This document shows positions 18,099-23,024 of a stretch of DNA of 23,024 bases, piece by piece (positions within the stretch are counted from its first letter, which is position 1; the number at the start of each line of letters is the position of its first letter). Source of the DNA: Deltaproteobacteria bacterium (GTDB lineage: Bacteria; Desulfobacterota; Desulfobulbia; Desulfobulbales; Desulfobulbaceae); the NCBI GenBank assembly GCA_024277485.1, contig JAJRVA010000127.1:1-23024 (forward strand). Reading direction: 5' to 3'. Position numbers and translations under genes: made by a program. Under the pieces are notes generated by a model. That model was not told the DNA's origin. It searched no databases and saw only the letters and a program-made list of their open reading frames with translations.

Positions 18099-18710
18099 AT
18101 GAGCCGGGTTCCTGATATCGAGCAGTGCTTCCGGCTGATGGAAGAGTACGCCATGCTGCCGAACATCAGGCGTCACTCCATCGTTGTCGCACGGGTCGGC
18201 CTGCAGATTGCCCGCGGACTGCGAGAAAACGAGACTGTCCGGCCGTCTGTCCCCGGAGATCGCCTCATTGCCGCCGGCGCCCTATTGCATGACATTGCCA
18301 AGACACCCTGCCTGAAAAACGGCTGCGATCACGCCCGATCCGGGGCGGAGATATGCCATGATCTCGGTTACCCCGAGATTGCCCGCATTGTAGAGGAGCA
18401 TGTCCTTTTGCAGGAGCATGACTTTCTTCGTTACCGCAGGGGTGTTTTTACGGCTGTGGAAATAATTTACTATGCGGATAAACGTGTCCGGCATGAAGAA
18501 ATAGTCAGCCTCAAAGACCGCCTGGAATATATCCTGGAGCATTACGGCATGGGCAGTCGGGAGCGTCACCGGCTGATCCGGGAAAATTTTGACAGGTGCG
18601 TCAGGCTTGAACAGGAGCTGTTTCAATTTCTCCCTTTTCCTCCCGACCGGATGTCTGAAGAGGTTCGCATCGGCTCAACGGATACACTCTTAACAAGGAA
18701 AAACAGTTGA
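18099..18710 (+). CDS. HD-domain phosphohydrolase-type protein
   Basis: This 203-residue protein has a compact HD fold. His26 (RRHSIVVARV), the His64-Asp65 pair (ALLHDIAKTP), His78 in CDHARSGAE and His101 (IVEEHVL) form the usual metal-binding pattern. HD proteins hydrolyse phosphate esters, often of nucleotides, but the substrate cannot be read from sequence. A TTG at 18060 in the same frame would overlap hemE. The ATG at 18099 is preferred, with an AAGGGGG site in the junction after the hemE stop. The tight spacing implies co-transcription with hemE and ahbD, though no direct heme link is known to me. Confidence 0.88.
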   Translation: MSRVPDIEQCFRLMEEYAMLPNIRRHSIVVARVGLQIARGLRENETVRPSVPGDRLIAAGALLHDIAKTPCLKNGCDHARSGAEICHDLGYPEIARIVEEHVLLQEHDFLRYRRGVFTAVEIIYYADKRVRHEEIVSLKDRLEYILEHYGMGSRERHRLIRENFDRCVRLEQELFQFLPFPPDRMSEEVRIGSTDTLLTRKNS

Positions 18711-18741
18711 TTCATCAGGGTCCCTGGTTTAATAATGGAGT

Positions 18742-18769
18742 AATGGCCGGTTTAGTGGAAACCACCATT
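18742..18769 (+). repeat. Imperfect hairpin between the HD and metallo-hydrolase genes
   Basis: AATGG (18742-18746) pairs with CCATT (18765-18769), and GGTTT (18749-18753) with AAACC (18759-18763), around a five-base loop. Two C and one A bases are unpaired. No T run follows, so it is an inverted repeat of unknown role in the 109-base gap. Confidence 0.35.
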
Positions 18770-18819
18770 GATTTCTCAGGTGAGAGAGAAGTACGGAGAC
18801 GGAATTAAAGAGATTTTTC

Positions 18820-19569
18820 ATGGACCTTTTTTTTATCGGTGTCGGTGACGCCTGCGATCCTGAACACGGCAACACGTCGGTTCATATCTCGACAGCCGGT
18901 CAAGTTCATATCCTCTGTGATTGCGGTTTCTCCGTACCCCATTCGTATTTTGCCGGCTGTAACGATCCTGACCAGCTCGACGTTCTCTGGATATCTCATT
19001 TCCACGGCGATCATTTTTTCGGAGTGCCTCTGCTTCTGCTCCGTTTCTGGGAAATGCGCCGGACCAGGCCACTCGTTATAACCGGTCAGGCAGGGGTGGA
19101 GGAAAAGGTGATCAGCGCCATGGATCTGGCCTTTCCCCGGTTCAGGGCTAAACTCTGCTATGACCTGGAGTTTCATGAGGTAGAACCCGGCCTAAAACAT
19201 CGGGTTTCAGGAACGACCTTTCAGTCTGTTCAGACGGATCATTCACAGCGCAACCTCGGCCTTCTGATTGATGACGGCGACAAGAGAGTGTATTACAGCG
19301 GCGACGGTCGCCCCACATCCGCAGTGTCCGGTCTTATTTCAAACTGTGACCTGGCTGTCCATGAGGCCTTTATGCTGGATGAAGAAGTTCATTATCACGG
19401 TTCAGTAACAGGATGCCTCAAGCTGGCCGAAAAAAGCAGCGTCAGCAGGCTTGCACTTGTGCATCTGGACAGGAGTTTCCGCCTGGAACGAGCTTCGACC
19501 ATTCAGGAAATTCTTGCTGCCAACCCTTCTGTCGTCCTTCCCGTGGAGGGAACACTGCTCACCCTGTAA
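18820..19569 (+). CDS. Metallo-beta-lactamase-fold hydrolase, RNase Z-like
   Basis: The 249-residue protein carries the HxHxDH zinc motif at His60-His65 (SHFHGDHFFG). Further likely ligands are His141 region (TDHSQRN), Asp in YYSGDGRPT, and a late His in LVHLDRSFR. The order and short length resemble the RNase Z/ElaC-type branch, such as stand-alone hydrolases that cleave phosphodiesters. The exosite arm of true tRNA RNase Z is not obvious, so the substrate is uncertain. An AAAGAGA site lies about six bases before ATG 18820. It is followed by a second, unrelated MBL-fold gene in the same direction after a 183-base gap that holds a hairpin. Confidence 0.85.
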   Translation: MDLFFIGVGDACDPEHGNTSVHISTAGQVHILCDCGFSVPHSYFAGCNDPDQLDVLWISHFHGDHFFGVPLLLLRFWEMRRTRPLVITGQAGVEEKVISAMDLAFPRFRAKLCYDLEFHEVEPGLKHRVSGTTFQSVQTDHSQRNLGLLIDDGDKRVYYSGDGRPTSAVSGLISNCDLAVHEAFMLDEEVHYHGSVTGCLKLAEKSSVSRLALVHLDRSFRLERASTIQEILAANPSVVLPVEGTLLTL

Positions 19570-19609
19570 TGAGTGGTGTATTGCGTCCTGATTCATTCTG
19601 TTGTTGATA

Positions 19610-19628
19610 CCGGGTTTTTTAAGCCCGG
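19610..19628 (+). terminator. GC hairpin downstream of the RNase Z-like gene
   Basis: CCGGG (19610-19614) pairs with CCCGG (19624-19628), extended inward by one G-T and two A-T pairs to a three-base loop. A short T5 run appears about eight bases later. It could be a weak terminator separating the two MBL-fold genes. Confidence 0.35.
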
Positions 19629-19752
19629 ATCCTTACTTTTTCGGGGAGCTTGTCGGGCTGTCTCGAAAAACCGGCAAGGGTATCCTCGCGTCGGCTCAAC
19701 GCAGGTATACAAATCCTTTTTTATCTGAAGCAGATTTTCCAGAGAGGAAGAT

Positions 19753-21144
19753 ATGAAAATTGAATTTCACGGTGCCAATAAAAATGTAACAGGTTCCTGC
19801 CACCTGGTTTCATGCAATGGTAAACAGATACTTGTGGACTGCGGCATGTTCCAGGGGGGAAGGGAGATGAATGAAGAGAACCGGGAGGATTTCGGGTTTG
19901 ACCCGGCTGCGATCGATTTCCTCATCCTGACCCACGCGCATCTTGATCACTGCGGACGGGTGCCTCTTCTGGTGAAGCGCGGATTCAAGGGCGTTATCGT
20001 AACCACCCCGGCGACCCGTGAACTGGCCCGTCTCGTCATGCTTGATTCAGCCAGGATACAGGAGGAGGATGCCAGGTACAAGCTGAAAAGAGCGCGGCGG
20101 CGCGGCAACAGCACAGACGCGATCGAACCGCTCTATACCACCCTGGACGCACTCAACAGCCTGGATTTTTTCACGGACATTACGGGCTTTGAATCATGTC
20201 ATGAGCTTGCCGAAGGGATCTGCGTCACCTTTTATGATGCCGGTCATATTTTAGGTTCTGCCTCCGTGTCCCTGGACCTGGAGGAGAAAGGGACCAGGAA
20301 GCGGGTCCTGTTTTCCGGAGATCTCGGCTATAATGACCGGGTTATCCTGCGCGACCCGGCCCATCCGCCTGAATCAGACGTGGTAATTATGGAAACCACC
20401 TATGGTAACAGGCTGCACAAGCAACTGGAACCGTCTGTTGAAGAACTCTATGAGGCGATTACCATGACCCTGGCCCGGAGCGGCAATGTCCTCATTCCCA
20501 GCTTTGCCCTGGAAAGGGCCCAGGAGATCCTCTACTTTCTCCGGCAGGGGATGGAAGCGGGCAGGGTACCTGAAACCATGCAGGTGTTTCTTGATTCACC
20601 CATGGCTATTTCTGCGACCGAGATTTTCCGGCGTCATTCCGAGTGTTACGATAAAGAAGCCTATGATATTTTTCATTCAGGTAATGATCCCTTTTCCCTT
20701 CCCGGCCTGCATTTTACCCGGGAGGCGGCCGAATCCATGGCCATAAACAAGGTCCGCGGCGGCGCGGTTATCATTGCCGGTTCCGGAATGTGCACCGGAG
20801 GACGGATTCGCCATCACCTCAAGCACAACCTCTGGCGCAGGGAAACCAGTGTCGTCTTTGTCGGCTACGCAGCCCAGGGTACTCTGGCCCGGCGAATCAT
20901 TGACGGGGACGAAACAGTGAGGATTTTCGGCGATAAGATAAAGGTCAGGGCCGAAGTGTATACTATTGGTGGTTTTTCAGCCCACGCGGACCAGAAGGAG
21001 CTTCTTGGCTGGCACGGAAAAACAGGAAGTCCTGAAACCACTTTCCTGGTCCATGGTGAAGAGGAGAGCATGGGCGTGTTCGGAGACCTGCTCAGCCGCA
21101 CCAGGGTAATAATGCCGGAACAGGACCAGTCATACGAACTGTAG
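19753..21144 (+). CDS. Beta-CASP/RMMBL metallo-beta-lactamase RNA-processing exonuclease
   Basis: This 463-residue protein belongs to the CPSF73/YSH1-like beta-CASP family, which cleaves RNA or, in some members, DNA. The MBL core begins GANKNVTGSCHLV and has HAHLDH at 61-66, followed by DAGHILGSAS and FSGDLG. The beta-CASP insertion spans roughly 200-370 (VVIMETTYGNR, IPSFALERAQEIL, then AGSGMCTGGRI). The RMMBL tail contains GGFSAHADQKELLGW and TTFLVHGE, whose histidines complete the active site. Length is typical. A GAGGAAGAT ribosome site precedes ATG 19753. It is the last native-looking gene before the AT-rich acquired segment. Confidence 0.93.
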   Translation: MKIEFHGANKNVTGSCHLVSCNGKQILVDCGMFQGGREMNEENREDFGFDPAAIDFLILTHAHLDHCGRVPLLVKRGFKGVIVTTPATRELARLVMLDSARIQEEDARYKLKRARRRGNSTDAIEPLYTTLDALNSLDFFTDITGFESCHELAEGICVTFYDAGHILGSASVSLDLEEKGTRKRVLFSGDLGYNDRVILRDPAHPPESDVVIMETTYGNRLHKQLEPSVEELYEAITMTLARSGNVLIPSFALERAQEILYFLRQGMEAGRVPETMQVFLDSPMAISATEIFRRHSECYDKEAYDIFHSGNDPFSLPGLHFTREAAESMAINKVRGGAVIIAGSGMCTGGRIRHHLKHNLWRRETSVVFVGYAAQGTLARRIIDGDETVRIFGDKIKVRAEVYTIGGFSAHADQKELLGWHGKTGSPETTFLVHGEEESMGVFGDLLSRTRVIMPEQDQSYEL

Positions 21145-21157
21145 AATTCCCACCCCT

Positions 21158-21182
21158 GAGCAGCAAAAACACTCTGCTGCTC
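21158..21182 (+). terminator. Hairpin after the beta-CASP gene
   Basis: GAGCAGCA (21158-21165) and TGCTGCTC (21175-21182) form a perfect eight-base stem with a nine-base loop, 14 bases after the stop codon. The nearest T5 run is about 14 bases further on. This is probably the transcript end of the MBL gene, though not a textbook terminator. Confidence 0.4.
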
Positions 21183-21308
21183 TGCTGCCGGGCTGATTTT
21201 TCCGCCGTTCTTCACTGTTGCAGGAATACGGGTCAGGCGCCTGCGGTTCTCTTTTTTTGTTCTTTTCATTGTCACCTGGTTATTTTATAATTATTCGAGC
21301 TTGAGTAT

Positions 21309-21381
21309 CTGTTGATCAACAGGGGCATTATGCCCCTGTACAGACCCAATATCAAGTTATAGGGGCAAGTTGCCCTGATAA
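21309..21381. repeat. Palindrome and two related hairpins before the cassette junction
   Basis: A perfect 14-base palindrome (CTGTTGATCAACAG, 21309-21322) overlaps hairpin A, in which ACAGGGGCA (21319-21327) pairs with TGCCCCTGT (21331-21339). Hairpin B at 21357-21381 pairs TTAT with ATAA and GGGCA with TGCCC. AGGGGCA-N3-TGCCC occurs in both at a 40-base offset. The pair ends seven bases before the cassette junction. No attI- or attC-type R and L boxes are clear here. Confidence 0.6.
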
Positions 21382-21388
21382 TCAATGG

Positions 21389-22750
21389 TTAGCCTCGAAT
21401 GGGAACACAATGAACGATCTCGTAACAACAAATGATACAGATATAGTCCCGCTTATTGAGCGCGCCGTTATGGGTGTACGCGAAGATATGCGAGACAATC
21501 CATATATTTTAGAGGCTATACGTGTTCTGCCCGTTCAAGGCTACAGAAGTGCTATCGGGGCATTTTGGAATGCAGTCGTAGACGACCTTAGAAATAAGAT
21601 CATTTTCCGAAGCCTAAGCTTATTCAATAAAGAGGTTAATGTTGGGCGAGAAATCAAAACGTATGAAGATTTTCAGAATTATGTAAATGATGATCAGTTG
21701 ATTGAAGGCGCTTACAAGATCGGCGTAATTGGTTGGGAAGCCTATAAAATACTTCGCCACTCCAAGGAGTCTAGGCATATATTTTACGGGCACCCAAACA
21801 GCAGCGAACCATCCTTAGTAAAGGTTCTGTCAGTAATTGATGATTGTATTAAATATGTACTAAATGAGGAGTATCCGTCTCAAATAATTGATATTGAAGA
21901 GTATATAGAAAATCTAAAATCAACAGACTACGATAGAAATACAGTTGCCATAGAAAACGCTCTCGGAGATCTCCCAGAAACCTATAAGAATGAGTTGATC
22001 AATAAATTATTTACAATTTATATCCACCCAGATTCATCAAGCACCTTAACTTCAAATATAGAGTTTGTAAGCCCTCTTCTGTGGCAAGTGTTACCAAAAC
22101 CGATAAAAATTCAGGTCGTCAGAAGAATAGACCAGGAACTCGCAAAAGGTAATGCGCTAGTTACAAACAAGGCTTTTGACTTTGTCCATGTTGTTGGGGG
22201 AATGATCTATCTTTCTCACAATGCTAGAAGATACAAAATAGAACCATTAGTCTCCGAATTGAAAGATAACCTTGATAATTGGGATGTTGAGAACCGCTGT
22301 GTTCGAGAGCTAAAGCAATTTGCTGATGTAATAGTAGAAGAATGCATTGATGATTACGTTTGGGCTCTTACGCATACTTATGTTGGGTATATAGGCGGAA
22401 GTGCTCGTTATTCTAGAACGGATTTTTATGCAAATGGCGCAGCTATCCATATCCCCGATATGTTTCAGAAGTTCAATGACCGAATGGCCTCATCCTTTGT
22501 GAAAACCATTCAAGAAAGTGATTTGCTAAAAAGGAGGATTCGTAGCCCTTCTAAAATAAAGCGACTGCGAAGTCTTGGGCTTATAATTGATGAAAGGATA
22601 TCAGATTCGTTTGAGGCAAAGGATATACTTGATTTATTAGTTGACGAATCAAGGGAAGAAGAATTTTTCGACCGTATAAAAGGCTAACAATTGTGTCAAC
22701 TCGGACTGGCAATTTCGCTGCGCTCCATTGCCAGCCGGTTACACATGACG
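21389..22750 (+). mobile_element. Integron gene cassette (one ORF plus attC)
   Basis: The cassette begins after the G of GTTAGCC (21388-21394) and ends with the G of GTTGTGC (22750-22756), the two predicted crossover points. It is about 1.36 kb and holds one ORF starting 21 bases in, on the same strand as the attC, with its stop codon inside the attC. This compact layout is standard for integron cassettes. GTTAGCC is the exact reverse complement of GGCTAAC, the R'' box of its attC at 22682. In the circular excised form the two would lie at opposite ends of a perfect R box pair. Base composition is clearly more AT-rich than the 21 kb to the left. No integrase gene is in the window. Confidence 0.85.
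21410..22687 (+). CDS. Cassette-borne protein of unknown function with HEPN-like motif
   Basis: The 425-residue product is soluble and mostly helical, with no signal peptide. I do not recognise a named family. The N-terminal third contains ILEAIRVLPVQGYRSAIGAF and then NAVVDDLRNKI. Next come KTYEDFQNYVNDDQLIEGAY and RHIFYGHP at 122-129. Arg122-His123-x4-His128 fits the R-polar-x(3-5)-H signature of HEPN ribonucleases, common in toxins and anti-phage proteins. The C-terminal half (about 200-425) has no motif I can name. A GGGA lies a few bases before ATG 21410 and the TAA lies in the attC R'' box. Codons ending in A/T, with AGA, ATA and TTA, differ from all neighbours to the left, indicating transfer. 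A defence role is inference only. Confidence 0.85.
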   Translation: MNDLVTTNDTDIVPLIERAVMGVREDMRDNPYILEAIRVLPVQGYRSAIGAFWNAVVDDLRNKIIFRSLSLFNKEVNVGREIKTYEDFQNYVNDDQLIEGAYKIGVIGWEAYKILRHSKESRHIFYGHPNSSEPSLVKVLSVIDDCIKYVLNEEYPSQIIDIEEYIENLKSTDYDRNTVAIENALGDLPETYKNELINKLFTIYIHPDSSSTLTSNIEFVSPLLWQVLPKPIKIQVVRRIDQELAKGNALVTNKAFDFVHVVGGMIYLSHNARRYKIEPLVSELKDNLDNWDVENRCVRELKQFADVIVEECIDDYVWALTHTYVGYIGGSARYSRTDFYANGAAIHIPDMFQKFNDRMASSFVKTIQESDLLKRRIRSPSKIKRLRSLGLIIDERISDSFEAKDILDLLVDESREEEFFDRIKG

Positions 22751-22756
22751 TTGTGC
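22682..22756 (+). other. Integron attC recombination site
   Basis: The site runs from R'' GGCTAAC (22682-22688) to R' GTTGTGC (22750-22756), 75 bases. Between them the arms pair in blocks: TGTGT (22692-22696) with ACACA (22741-22745), AAC with GTT, CGG with CCG, and CTGGCAAT (22706-22713) with ATTGCCAG (22727-22734). The terminal loop is 13 bases. Unpaired bases (C22697, T22701, A22705) all lie on one arm, as expected for the extrahelical bases that choose the recombined strand. Cleavage is expected between G22750 and T22751. Confidence 0.9.
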
Positions 22757-22779
22757 TTATTTATAGATAAGGTTGCCAA

Positions 22780-22854
22780 ATGAAAATGAAAAAACATGTT
22801 GCAGTAAAATGTACCTACAATAATGGAAACGAAGGCACTAGTGTCCGGTTATAA
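22780..22854 (+). pseudogene. Truncated ORF of a second cassette, cut by an IS
   Basis: After the attC crossover a second cassette begins, with TTGTGC, and its ATG at 22780 follows 29 bases later. An AAGG stands about eight bases upstream. The frame reads MKMKKHVAVKCTYNNGNEG and then runs into what looks like the end of an insertion sequence (about 22838-22850, TAGTGTCCGG), stopping at 22854 after 24 codons. The remainder would lie beyond the element, outside the window. The product is not recognised. Confidence 0.6.
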
Positions 22855-23024
22855 TTAACTGAAATCAAACAACATTTTTTGCTTACCTGCTGAGGCTTGT
22901 GGCGCAGGAGGTGGATCAAACAAGGCCCATAAATCCTGCCGTTTGAAGAGGTTTAACTGCAGCAATCGTTGAATTTGTGTAATGGTCTGGCCGAGCTTTG
23001 CCAGAAATTTCATGTAGGCCAGGA
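22855..23024 (-). mobile_element. Insertion sequence end with transposase C-terminus (partial)
   Basis: On the minus strand the last 56 codons of an ORF enter from the right edge and stop with TAA at 22855-22857. The peptide includes FLAKLGQTITQIQRLLQLNL followed by FKRQDLWALFDPPP and ends MLFDFS. I associate this ending with IS4-type DDE transposases, but the family is not certain without the catalytic domain, which lies outside. The stop is only about 10-17 bases from the presumed element tip GTGTCCGG, typical of compact IS elements. Composition is more GC-rich than the cassette it interrupts. Confidence 0.7.

Noticed and set aside
20865..21275. 136-codon minus-strand frame starting in the gap after the beta-CASP gene
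   Set aside because: Most of it is antisense to the conserved RMMBL end, and the start has no supporting features beyond a basic stretch.
21301..21331. Promoter TTGAGT-N19-CATTAT driving the cassette
   Set aside because: The spacing is two bases too long and the -35 match is moderate; not enough to annotate.
21309..21388. A second attC or an attI at the left cassette junction
   Set aside because: Hairpins are present, but no RYYYAAC box and no matching L boxes are found at the right places, and no intI gene adjoins. I therefore report only repeats.
1..23024. CRISPR array, tRNA or rRNA genes
   Set aside because: I saw no regularly spaced direct repeats of 24-40 bases and no tRNA- or rRNA-like segments.

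Overview
The window reads as chromosomal DNA of a Gram-negative, probably anaerobic bacterium, most likely a member of the Desulfobacterota (a Desulfobulbales-like sulfate reducer). This is inferred from an AhbD-type heme synthase, outer-membrane lipoproteins, and a full-length Lon beside MltG. No rRNA or tRNA is present to confirm it. Most of the window is GC-rich, densely coded housekeeping DNA. From about 21.3 kb onward the sequence becomes AT-rich and looks acquired.

Layout. (1) 1-4.9 kb: a lytic transglycosylase lipoprotein with LysM (mltD-like, cut by the left edge) diverges from a very large class A penicillin-binding protein. (2) 5.0-7.7 kb: a repeat-containing lipoprotein is translationally coupled to a membrane-anchored coiled-coil protein. 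(3) 7.8-9.3 kb: a zinc-dependent alcohol dehydrogenase overlaps a DUF456 membrane protein. These converge on (4) mltG and lon (9.26-12.75 kb, minus strand), which overlap each other. (5) 12.95-15.7 kb: a GlmU-like left-handed beta-helix acyltransferase, a small three-helix membrane protein, an unrecognised 376-aa protein whose start abuts the previous gene's start head to head, and a UspA protein. (6) 15.8-18.7 kb: a promoter followed by ahbD, hemE and an HD-domain gene, a probable heme-related operon. (7) 18.8-21.1 kb: two metallo-beta-lactamase-fold hydrolases, one RNase Z-like and one beta-CASP/RMMBL. (8) 21.3-23.0 kb: an integron gene cassette carrying an unknown 425-aa protein with a HEPN-like R-H-x4-H motif, closed by a clear attC site. 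A second cassette follows, interrupted by an insertion sequence whose transposase C-terminus reaches the right edge.

The cell-wall theme (MltD, PBP1, MltG) is notable: two enzymes cut glycan strands and one builds and crosslinks them. The heme genes suggest a route that ends with the radical SAM enzyme AhbD while retaining uroporphyrinogen decarboxylase. The right end is the most novel part. The first bases of the cassette (GTTAGCC at 21388-21394) are the exact reverse complement of the R'' box of its attC (GGCTAAC at 22682-22688), as expected for an excisable cassette. No integron integrase gene lies in the window.
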